A stretch of 64,000 nucleotides of DNA, taken from NCBI GenBank assembly GCA_001792895.1, contig MARA01000019.1, positions 704,930 through 768,929 on the forward strand, read 5' to 3'. The position numbers were made by a program, and so were the translations under genes. The stretch comes from Lentinus brumalis. Lineage: Eukaryota > Basidiomycota > Agaricomycetes > Polyporales > Polyporaceae. This document shows positions 12,559 to 22,788 of this stretch, piece by piece (position 1 is the stretch's first letter; each line of letters starts with the position of its first letter). The notes beneath the pieces are model-generated. The model ran no database searches and was not told where the DNA came from. It saw only the letters and a program-made list of their open reading frames with translations.

Positions 12559-12722
12559 TATATACAGTACAGTGTATTGTTGTCTTCCCTCATTACATGA
12601 TTGACCTCTGTTTCCCCATCCTACTGTCTTTTTTTCACCTACAGAGGAAAACCACCCTCCAGATTGAGTCTTATTTAATCTCTTGTCTCTCTTGTGTGTC
12701 TCTCTCTGTACCAAAAACCTAC
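12559..12722 (+). repeat. Dispersed repeat, copy 1 (TATA plus polypyrimidine module)
   Basis: About 165 bp similar to 29982-30150. Shared blocks run from TATATACAG-GTATT through TTTCCCCATCCTAC, CACCTACAGAGGAAA, CCACCCTCCA and CTCTTGTGT to a CCxTACCA end. A TATA-like start followed by long pyrimidine tracts resembles a fungal promoter or the edge of a transposon. Confidence 0.65.
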
Positions 12723-12820
12723 ACAATCACATCTACCCTACTCGGAGGTTATCCACGGACCCTGCCTGGTGAAGCTGACCTTATCATCTGTTTGTAAATG
12801 CACTTAATGGCCCCGCTGAA

Positions 12821-12902
12821 CCCCCCCCCCCCCCCCCCATTGAACTGCAGCCCTGTTGAACCTGCATGAAAACCCCGATTGAACCTGCATGAAAACCCCG
12901 AT
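12821..12902. repeat. C18 homopolymer and adjacent 23-bp tandem repeat
   Basis: An uninterrupted run of 18 C (12821-12838), then two perfect 23-bp units (12857-12879, 12880-12902) beginning TGAACCTGCATG. The GAAC/TGAAC word also flanks both sides. The C-run length may be unreliable in an assembly. Confidence 0.85.
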
Positions 12903-13399
12903 TGAACTGTATGTCTCACCTGTCTATCTTGAACCTGTCTTGTCCATTCATCCCCCGCCATGTCACCATCAATAATCAAAGTTTGACAACTCAAACTATG
13001 CTGAGCGGTTGATCCTCCATCAGGAAAAATCCGCTTGTCTCAGGTGTGCTCATGAGTCTTGAGAGCCGCAATACATGCAAGACTCAAGTACCCCATCTGT
13101 GAAAGCTCAGATGTAGTTGATAGCACCTGTGCTATGCACCCTAGCTGCATACTGTGACTATCGAGGGCTGAGACACAGTCAAGAGGACACACCTAGCAGC
13201 CAAAAGTACAGCAAATTCCATGGCAATTGAACAGGATCTTTTGCAATTATCATTACACAGGGACAGAGACTTCACAGGAAGAGTTGGATTGATATGAGCA
13301 AGGACATACAACAGCCAGGAAACACCTACTATACTAGCCAGATACCTCTTTCTTTTCCTCTTTCCTCTCACCTCTGCCGTAGCAGCAGCCATCACGGCC

Positions 13400-15320
13400 T
13401 TTGAGCCCTGTCAGAATGCGGAGGACATAGAGTGCCACCAGCAGTGCGGCTGGCAGGGAAGAGTGATGAGTGCAGCACACTGGGCGCATGATGATGCACA
13501 CTATAACCTACAAAGCCCGTTCAAACATGCACTTGTGTATGTTTAGCCACACAGATGGATTTCCGGTGCAATAGTTCTCCAGATCTGTATCAATACCAGT
13601 ATAGAAGCTTAAGTTTGCCATCTCCTTGAAGTGCTCCTGCATGCACTGACTGCTGGACCAATCCCTGATGTGCATGTGAATCTAACCCAACTGTAGTCAG
13701 TCATGTTCAAGTTGTAGCCATTGGAGATAACTCAATAACTCACCATGGTAAGTATGAATGTCACAGTCAGCTGGGGGCATCAGATTGAAGTGCAACGTAA
13801 ACTGGAATCTCATGCTCGTCTTTGGATTCAAGAAAAAGGCAATCCCTAGGGCGGTGCTGATGTACTTGTGCTCCGCATAGTGAGACTTTGTGCAGGACAC
13901 AAGGTCAAACTTCTACAATTGGCAACCAGGGCCACATCAGCATTGACACTATATGATCACTGCAGTATGTTAACGTGAGGCTCACCTTGTGATGGAATGT
14001 GCCATTTTCTAACAGGCGTGCATTTTGGGAGGCATTGTACTGCTCACTCAATTTGTTGATGGCCATCCGAAACTTGTATACATTAGCAATCAAGGGACAA
14101 ATGGTGTCCGAGATGTTGCTGCAAGTGTTCAACTTATGCTTCCCGATCTAGATAGTGTGGAGGGAGTGCAGTGATGATCAATTGAAAAGCGAGTAGATAA
14201 AATATTTACACACCAACATGATCATGCCCTCAGAAAGCTTCCACGGCACAGGTCTGTCCTATAGGGCAATCATGTCATCCCAAGCTCCAATCACATGACA
14301 CAAACCCTTGTTGTTTTATGGTACTCAGAAACACATTGACAGTGAAGAGGGAGACAAAATAGCGAGCAATGGTGGGTAGCAGAAGTTCCCAGACTTTGCT
14401 GATGTAGTCACCAGCATTGGGTTGGCTGGAGGCTGGGGGTGCAGTGCCATTGCAGAACGGTACAGCTTGAAGCTGGGTACTGACACTGGCAGTGTGAGTG
14501 ACAGGAGAGAAGTGCAGGCTTTGAGATGGCACTGGGTATGCAGAAGACGAGTCTGCAGCCAATGGCTGGAGCTGCATGATTGACGATGCGCTGTCATTGC
14601 CGAGGAACTCGGAGGTGGGTGCCTGGACAGGCTGAATGTCCAGAGCACCAACCGGATTGGACTGTCGCAGCGGCACTAGAGAAGGTTCATGTGACAGAGG
14701 GACATCACCTTGGCAAACTCATATCATGGGGGCTGGAGTCTTTCTGAGCAGGGTCATGGTACCCTTGCAAACCTGACATTCCGGCAACTCAAGGCTGTGT
14801 TGTGTACAAACCTCAAAGGATGAATGACATGAAAGACATACCAAGGCTTGAAGGTTTGTGGCAATTACATGCCCATCTTCTTCAGACTCAAAGTCTGGGT
14901 CTGACAACTCCTTATTGTCTTCACCATGTTGAATATTTGCGGCATTGGCCAGAACAGCCATCTGCTGTTGCATCTTCTTGAGCTGTCATTTGAACTTCTG
15001 GTTCTACATCAACTTCTTTGCCTGCAGGTCTTGGGCTACAGCATGGTCGCAATTTTATTGACCTGTGGAATTGAATGACACCAGGCAGGGGGTCACAAGG
15101 CAACTTACCTCTGCATCTGCTTGGAAGTCTTCTTGGTGTGGGTTACAAGAATGTGGGGCATCTTCCTCTGCTTCTTTTCAAAGCAACATGGCAAGAGGGT
15201 GCAGTGAGGTAGATGCCACATGGGGCCACACAGACACAACTCACCAGGGAAGCATTGTCATTATCGTTGCCTTCATACCCAGCAGTGTCCTTGGTGCACT
15301 TGCGACTGGTCATTGTTGAC
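13400..15320 (-). pseudogene. Decayed transposon-type gene remnants
   Basis: Two adjacent minus-strand fragments look once-coding. 14719-14973 encodes a segment with CLSCHSSFEVC and CQVCKG Cys pairs, suggesting a lost zinc-binding domain. 14275-14676 encodes a Ser/Pro/Gln-rich segment ending in a hydrophobic stretch. Stops and frame changes separate them. No catalytic motif is visible, so the parent element cannot be named. Confidence 0.35.
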
Positions 15321-15557
15321 ATGGTATGTGGTGGAGGGTAAGAGAATCAGATGGAAGTGTGGTAAAAATGAGGGCACACCTGCAGGTAATGTCAGAGTCA
15401 GGACCTGCTGCTGAGTCACACTTGTGGCTGGTCCACAGTTATAGTGTGTCACAATACTTGAAAGGCCCACTCCTCAAGTTCTTTTTTTTGGGGGCTAACA
15501 CTGTGCCGAAACACCTCAGCTTCCTGCAACTAAACCATTGATACTGAGCGAATGGTG

Positions 15558-15965
15558 CGGGTATGGATAACCCACATGGGTACACCTATACATACCCACA
15601 TGGGTACGGGTATCAGTAGCCATTGGCCTACCCATGCAAAACCTGTACCCGTACCCACGTAAAATCCATACCTGTATCTGCACTACACATACTGGTATAT
15701 AAGCAATTAGATATGCGATATATGCATTGTTTCCCTGACCCATCTGTTGTATCACCTGCTATATGCTTGCATATAGCCTGTGGGGGTGATTTAGACTTCA
15801 CCAGAAGGTATTACCACTATATTCATGGTAATACCCATTAAACCCATGCACTATCCCCAAACCCACATGTACCCATACCTGTTAGCTGCAGTACCTGTAC
15901 CCACATGTACCTGTGCCAGCATGTACCTGTACCCATTCACCCGCCAGTTTTGATGGGTGTTATAT
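15558..15965. repeat. Foldback-type repeat built from TACCCACATGGGTA words
   Basis: Left arm 15558-15615 carries two copies of the near-palindrome ACCCACATGGGTA. The middle (15625-15665) and right arm (15840-15950) carry many CCCACATGTACC / ACCTGTACCC words that pair with the left arm and with each other. Such clusters are typical ends of foldback or hAT-like fungal elements. No transposase lies between the arms, which are only about 230 bp apart. Confidence 0.55.
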
Positions 15966-17322
15966 CCCATGCCCACAAGGCACCAACTCCAGTCTGGACC
16001 CACTCACAGGGGACATTGACCAATATTTTTGGGTCAAACAAAGGGAAAATATTGAGAGAATAGATTAAATGTTATCCTTGTATTTCTTAGGGGAACATTT
16101 GGACAATGTGCCGTGAATATATGATATGTTCTCCCAATATTCTGGCCCCATCTGCACAGCTAGCATTCTAGTAACATACTACCTACTCGCTGTATGTCTG
16201 GCCTCCATGTTTGCGTGGAGGGTATTTTGGGAAGAGTTTGCATGTCTGCAGTATGTCAGAACTAAAGATTTTTTGGTTATACTATACAATATTAGCTCCA
16301 CAAATATACAGCGAATGTTCAAATCATTCCCTTCACAATTGTGATGGAAGCATGCCAACATATCCCCGTCATGTCAGCTCCTTCTGCAACATTAGGAAAA
16401 TCAGCTTCATATTGCTCCCATATTCCCCAACAGAACTATCTAGGGAATAAAGAACAAACATTTACCATGTTTGCCGCAGATTGACTCCATGTTTACCACA
16501 TGAACATTGGGATAATTATTTCTCTATTTCCTTGATAGTTACCAAATGTTTACTCTGGTAATATTGGCCAATGCTCCCTGTGACTCCGGTCCGTCTTATA
16601 TGTGTTTCTACTGCCATTTACTTTCTCCTTTCTGCCTTTGGTATCCACTTCTGGCTTCTGGCTGACTCCGACTCCAACTGTATGCATCTCCATTCTACAC
16701 TCGATTGTATTCACCTCCAGACCGCAGTTACTGTACTTTGTATTGGACAATCACTAGCTTTTACCCGACTGTGGTTCCTGACTTCCTTTACTTATGTTTT
16801 GGCTACTCCTCTCCGGGCTTTTGGACTTTACTATATAAGCCTCCTTGTAGCCACACTAAGACCTCAGTTCTGATATCTTGTTACACTCCCCATTACAACT
16901 TCAAGCTCAATCTATCCTGTTTGCTTTTCTCTCATAGTCCAATCTTTCTAACCAGACTTCTGACCAACTCCAGATCTCTTGTGTGTCCTAAATTGAAGAC
17001 CCTTGTGATCCTCAAGGCATTGATCAATAGCTTCACCGAAGTCTTCATCCTCAGTGTGCATCCTTCCGGACTTTGTAACTCTGGAACTCCATAGCTTCAG
17101 ACCTCACCCGGACTTTGTTCTAGCATGCACAGCCTTAACAGTGGGTACAGGTGCAGGTACAGCTCTCAGTATCTTGGGTTACCTTCACCATTCCCTATCA
17201 ATACTCGACATCTTCACCATTGCGTCACCCCTATCCCCTTCATCCCACCCTCTTGCTGTCTCCTGTCTCTGATATGCATCACTTTAACCAGCACAGATAA
17301 AACCATTGTGGCATTGAACTGA
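15966..17322. other. Intergenic DNA, nothing recognised
   Basis: AT-rich sequence with short frames only, the longest about 129 codons, with biased, motif-free translations. No RNA gene or structured repeat seen. Confidence 0.55.
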
Positions 17323-18383
17323 GTGACCCTTCAGGGTATACATGCTCACATCTCCCAGATTGTAACTTGTCACTGCACGTTCCAGGAGTATGTCACAAAG
17401 AACATTGCTGTGAAGGAGCCAGAGGAAGAGGTGGAGGCGGGCAGAGGGAATGACCGCACCTTGCAAGCCTATGGTGCCAATGATCAGATGGCCGGTGTTG
17501 AAGACGATCTGATGGCTGGCATCAAAAAACCACCTGTGCAACCCCCCACAAATCCATACCATGTCATAGTTAGGGAGGTCAAAGATGTCGAGGAGGGCAG
17601 ATTGCCTAAGCGGATGTGGCCTGGGTAACAGATGGGTCACAGAGTGACTGTGTTACAGTTTCCAAGACCAGCTTAGTCCACCTTGAGGTTGAAGTAACAA
17701 CAATGGGTTAATGGGACAGATAGTCCAATGGTTGCGCATGGTCCAATTCCCAGGTGTTTCATTTTCCCCTGGTTGTTACAGCCTGGAGAGTACCCGCAGG
17801 AGGCAAGTGCTGGGTTGATGTTGAGAAATGGAAGCACAACTGTTTGAAAAGCTCCTTGAGAAGTGGTGCACTTGGGTGGAGGGTGAGTGGCTTTGCACCG
17901 TTCGACAATCGTGAGGAATGGGATGTGGTTGGTGATGAGTGGACTCAGTCAGGAGGCCATCAACCAATATCTCTGTTTGCAAGTTGTGCATCAGCTCAAT
18001 ATCATTCTTCCTGACCTTGACCCAGCTTAGAGCTTACCTTCCAGACTTGCGACTGTACCCAGCTCTCCTTCAAGAACAAGTACAGCTTCTTGAAGAAGGT
18101 GGATGCATTTTCAGGAGGGCCGGAGTGGGTATGTGATGAGTGGGAGGTTACAGGTGACATGACGGATGAGGATGGGAAGACAAAGGAGGACATTGAGCTC
18201 TGGCAGCACAACCTGGTCGAGTGTGTTGGCAATCTGGCATCTGGCGACCATCTATACTTTGCCCCAGATGCTCTTCAGCGATGTCGAGGGAACGAAGTGC
18301 AGTATGGTGACATGTGGACTGGGGATTTTGGTGGTGGGAGGTCCAAGTCATTACACCCCTACTTCAGGCCAAACTGTGATTAA
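17323..18383 (+). pseudogene. Decayed coding remnant, unknown family
   Basis: Plus-strand fragments switch frame several times: 17323-17628, 17754-18014 and 18090-18459. They read as hydrophilic protein (for example PEEEVEAGRGNDRTLQAYG and ECVGNLASGDHLYFAPDAL). The pattern suggests an old transposon-borne gene hit by stops and indels. It cannot be assigned. Confidence 0.3.
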
Positions 18384-18446
18384 TTGTAAAGCACTGTTGG
18401 TCGTCTCACACCCAGAGCTAGACTCGTCCAAGACCTATAGATTAGG

Positions 18447-18632
18447 TGACGGATACTAGCAGTTGGGCGGTGAGAAGATGATCTCCTCACCGCACCGCGG
18501 AGCCGGTAATACAAGTGGTACTGTACAGTAGATGGCAGCCACTATCTTATCATACAGTACGAGATAACGATTATGCAAGCAGACAGCGTCTATCTAATAG
18601 CAGGCGCTTCTGACCGATGTACGTCCGTTACA
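18447..18632 (-). repeat. 3' LTR of Ty3 element B
   Basis: On the minus strand it starts TGTAACGGACG directly after a polypurine tract and probably ends CCGTCA, giving TG...CA termini with a partly inverted TG-ACGG/CCGT-CA. The inner (PPT-side) boundary is firm and the outer one is a best guess. The matching 5' LTR is missing because element B is truncated at about 25.18 kb. Confidence 0.55.
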
Positions 18633-18645
18633 TCCTCCCCCTCTA
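18633..18645 (-). other. Polypurine tract of element B
   Basis: The minus strand reads TAGAGGGGGAGGA immediately upstream of the TGTAACGG LTR start. This is the expected primer for plus-strand DNA synthesis, and it proves that everything between pol and this point lies inside the retroelement. Confidence 0.7.
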
Positions 18646-18705
18646 GGCCGGGCCCCGGCCGTATGCAGAGCCTCAACACGTCGAGGACGTCAACGTGTTG
18701 ACGGA

Positions 18706-20863
18706 CTAGGCATCGGGAGCGGTAGCGGAATGGCTGACTCCTCCATCGGATCCCTGCTGCTCCTCCATCTCCACATCATGCTCGACCGCGTAGCTCTTCT
18801 CGGGGAGGTCGAGGACACGGTCGTCGCGGGGGATGCGATTGGCGTACGACTCGTGCTGGATGTCACCGAGGTTGCGGGGAATGGTGCGGAAGGTGGTGAC
18901 GCCAATCGGCAGCCCCTCAAGACGCGCGCGCGTGTTCCGGGCATAGGTGTACAAGACCGGGTGGAGATCACCGAAGGAGGAATGAGCGTGCGAGGTGACC
19001 CACGCCGCGATGTGGTCGTAGCGGAGCTCGCGGCAATCGTAAGGATACGGCGCCGGCTCCTCCAAGAGGAGGTGGTGGTACTCGCCAACCGAGACGATCC
19101 ACGCGAGGGCGCCCTCAATAGACAGGAGCTCTATGAGCCCGCGGAAGAAGGCGGATTCGCCGAAGCGCTCCTCCTCGCCATCAGGGATGATGGGGAGAAT
19201 CGCCGCGATGAAGCTTTCCGCGACGACGTCGGCAGCATTGGGGAGGGAGCGTACGGTCGTGGCACTGGGGAGGATGTTTGCCTTCGTCCGCATACCAACG
19301 GGCCACTCGGATGCGTTGATGTTGGTGAAGTACTCGACCGCCGCATTGACGCGGACGAGGCTGTGGAGCGCGCGGTTGCGGCCGACACGCGAACACGAGA
19401 GCCACGACTGAGTTGGGTTGGCGTCGACCGGGATGATGCGCAGCGCGGGGACGGTTAAGGGAGTGGGGGTCTCGTCGGTCATGGCGTCGGGGGTGATAGT
19501 GAGTGGCAGGGCAAGGGGCGCCGCAGGGGGCAGCTTCTTCATGTCGTGTTGCCAGGCCTTCATCAAATAACGCATACCTTCCGGGCGGTACCTCGATGGG
19601 TCCTGCGTGAGGACAACTAGTCGGCGGTAGAATCGCGCGGCATCGGGGTCCTGCTTGCGGATGGCGAGGTGACGAAGGTTGTGCGCCTGGTGGACGGTGA
19701 TGATCTCGAGACTCTCCCACAGGCCGCAGTCTCCGTCGTGCCGTGGTATCGGGGCAGGAGGGCGGGAGCCCTTGCCGCGAACTCGCGCGACACGACGCTT
19801 CTCCTTTTCTTCGGCCTCCTCTCCGATGTCGTCGGTGACCCAGTCGGGGATGTCGTATGACACAGGCCCAGTCTCCTCGTCGTAGGGCTTGTCCATGACC
19901 GTTGCGTCGATCAGGTTGCCCTGGCTGACGGTTCGGAACCATGTGTACCACCGTGATCGAGGATGCCCCTCCACCGACGGGTCTGGCCTCCCGGCAAACA
20001 CGTACTCCGACGACTTGAGAGGGTCGTTGAGCTCGAGCGTGTCTCCGAGCCCAGCAGATGCCTCTCGAGCTGGCTGGGGAGCGCGTGCCTGGGCCAATCC
20101 TGCAGCGTTGTTCCCGACCGAGATCACGACGTCATCGTCATGGTCTTCATCCTCGGGTTCGCACTCGCGTTTCTGCGGGACTATCGACGGGGCGCGACCG
20201 GTGTCGGCGGTCGCATCCGTGGTAGCCGTGGAAGCGGATGATGAAGGGGGTCCCGAAGCCATGGTCGCCGAGGAGCTCGACGGCTGCGACTGGGGGCCAC
20301 TCCACGATGTGTTCGGCCGGAAGGAGGCCCCTCCGCGTGGGTGCGCGAACGGGCGACCTCCCCGGGATGGGAAGCGAGGGGGTGCCTGGGATCGACCATG
20401 AAGATCACCTTCGCGGCGCGCGACTTCTAATTCGCGTGCTGCGAGGGATGCCTCACGGTTCTGGAACTGCTGGGCTTCCGCTTCCAGCTGCGCGTTGCGG
20501 TTCGCTAGGTCCACAGTACGCGCGCAGGGCCTCGGTGAGCTCGCGCATTGTCTGTAAGGCGACACGCCAGGCTTCATCGGATGGCGTCGGTGGTGCGGTG
20601 GGAGCAGCCGGCGCGTAATACGGGGTCTGGGTTTGCGTTATGGGGTTTTGGGCCGGTGCGTATGTAGGTGGTGGTCCCGCCATATATCCTCCTCCCCCTC
20701 TGGGGCCGTCGCCGGGGTTGGACGGCGCCGGGCCCCATTGGGTCCCCCACGTCGGTGGTTGCTGTGGGGCCGCGCCCCAGGTGTTGCCTCCCATCCCGGG
20801 GTTGTTGGAACCCTCGGGGTGGGTGGGCGGCACGCCGGGGTAGCTGTTGGCGGAGTGGGACAT
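18706..20863 (-). pseudogene. Extra ORF of element B in the position after pol (unknown function)
   Basis: About 720 codons in two frames. The N-terminal part (20863 to about 20515) is Pro/Gly/Gln-rich, then a coiled coil begins; a 1-nt shift near 20515-20530 moves into the frame that continues the same coiled coil (LANRNAQLEAEAQQFQNREA) and runs to 18706. The C-terminal two thirds look globular, with LWESLEIITVHQAHNLRHLA, a Tyr/Arg-rich block followed by LTQDPSRYRPEGMRYLMKAW, and a later FTNINASEWPVGMRTKANIL. There is no zinc knuckle, protease, RT, integrase or evident membrane segment, so it is neither gag nor a recognisable env. It sits between the chromodomain of pol and the polypurine tract. 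Family unknown to me. Confidence 0.65.
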
Positions 20864-21019
20864 GATGCGCGGTTGAGGTGGGCGGTGGAGAGAAGCGAGC
20901 AGAGGCGTTAATGAAAACTTCCCCAGGCCGCGCGTCCTTTCGCACGGTCCTGGGAAAGTCCGGACCGAGTCATCACGGGTCCGATTTAGTCGGGCTTGGT
21001 CAGCTGGACGAGGTGCCGA

Positions 21020-22788
21020 CTATTTGCCTCCGCGACGCTTTTTGCTCCCGTCTCGCGTCTCGCCACCACGAGCCACCGACGTCGAGGGCGTGTCCCGCTC
21101 TCGACGAGGGAGGTCTGCGGGTGAGTGGACACCGAGTAACGCCAGATATTCGTCGAGGGCCTGCAAGTCCTCGCATTCCTGCGAGGGCTCCCAAGTGTGC
21201 TCTCCTGCTGTCCAATGGATGAGGAAGTAGAGTTGGTCATCATCCCATCGGTGGCCGACGATCTCTTCTACCTGCCATTCCAGATCGTCAGGCATCCCAA
21301 AGTCGTAGAAGCGTTTAGCTTCTCGACTAGGGAACAGTAAGTCATCGTTCGGCTCATGAGGCTTGAGCAGCGACGCGTGGAACGTCGGGTGGATGTTCCG
21401 GCGTTTCAGCTCGTCGGGCAGTTCGAGCGTATAGTGAGATGTGTCGTTATGCGCTGATATGACCTTGAACGGGCCGACGTACTTTGGGGCAAGCTTTCGG
21501 GCTCGTCCCTTTGGTAGCAACAAGTTCTTGGTGGAGAGGTATACTAGATTCCCAACCTCATAATGCGGCGCGTCTTTGGCGCGTCACTTATTGGCTTGGT
21601 GAGTAGTGTTCACGCGGGCGGCGAGGATCCCGTCGTGGGCTTGTTCGAGCGCGATCCTGGCCTTCTCAGCGAAGGCCTTGACTCCAGGCATTGCGTCGAT
21701 GGTTGTTGGGAAGGCGGCCATACGAGGCATGTGCCCGTAGTTCAGTTCGAAGGGTGCGAACCCCGTCGATGCGCTCACACTCGAGTTGATGGCAAACTCC
21801 ACCAGAGGAAGTTTATCGCACCAATCGAGTTGGTCAGGCTGTACCACGGACCTTAGAATCTGACCCACGTTACGGATGGCGCATTCGCTTGCGCTGTCCG
21901 TTTGCGGGTGGAAGGCCGTAGACATTAACTGATTAGTACCTAGCAACCTCTGTACCTCGCGCCAGAATCGAGACGTGAACTTGGAGTCGCGATCAGACAC
22001 AATGGTTTCCGGTACTCCGTGAAGACGCACGACTTCACGGAGGTACACGTATGCTAATTCGGCGGCGCTGTCTGTTACTCGGCATGGTATGAGGTGTACC
22101 ATGCTGGTAAGTCGACATATCACTACCCAAACGTAGTTGTAGCCGTTCGCATCAGGGAATGGACCGAGGAAGTCCATACCCATAGACTGCCAGGGAACAG
22201 CGGGATGGGCATGGTGTGTAACCATCCCGCCGGTGCCTGTGGACTGGTCTTCGACATCTGACACGTCTCGCAGGTTGCACAGAACTTTAGAACGTCCTTG
22301 GTCATGCTCGGCCACCACACCCATCTGCGTAAGTACTCGTTAGTCTTCCGCGGACCGAGGTGGCCAAGCACTTTATGTCCGGTGTCCAATACAATCTCGG
22401 TGAGTCGTCTTTTTCCCTTGTATCTCGATCGGGGAATACAGACGCATTCGAACCCAAGGCGGGTTCAGACGTATAGTATTCCGTCCCGGATATGGAAGTT
22501 AGGATACGCGGGCGGGTTAGCGACGACCTTCTGATACAGGGGGTCGTCGTTATAGCCCTCGCGTATTGCCTTCCACAATCCGGGGTCCGACTGGATGGTA
22601 TTGTCCAGTGGAGGCCCGGATTGTAGTGCGTCTTGTAGTGTAACCTCTTCTTTTACAGAGCGACGGGGCAGGGATGGCTGTCTCGCCGCGGCGGCTTCCA
22701 CCGCGGCGTGAAGCTCTTGTGCTTCGTCTCGTCGCGCTTCCGGTTTGTCCTTTGGGGCTCGCTTCCGTTTAACTGGCCACTCGGCCAC
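21020..22788 (-). pseudogene. Ty3 element B integrase and chromodomain (broken)
   Basis: Chromovirus-type pol end. The zinc domain reads GHKVLGHLGPRKTNEYLRR then CATC-ETC (HHCC). The catalytic core has all three acidic residues in context: MGMDFLGPFPD, TIVSDRDSKF and STAFHPQTDSASEC. A C-terminal chromodomain (VEEIVGHRWDDDQLYFLIHW ... TWEP) would target heterochromatin. Breaks: a 1-nt shift near 22803 from the RT frame, an in-frame TGA at 22465-22467 where CGA (Arg) is expected, a shift between the zinc domain and core near 22250, and another before the chromodomain near 21550. Not translatable as one protein. Confidence 0.85.

Noticed and set aside
18730..20618. Plus-strand open frames opposite the extra ORF of the Ty3 element
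   Set aside because: No motif, no start context and strong frame constraint from the minus-strand ORF, which has coherent secondary-structure patterns.
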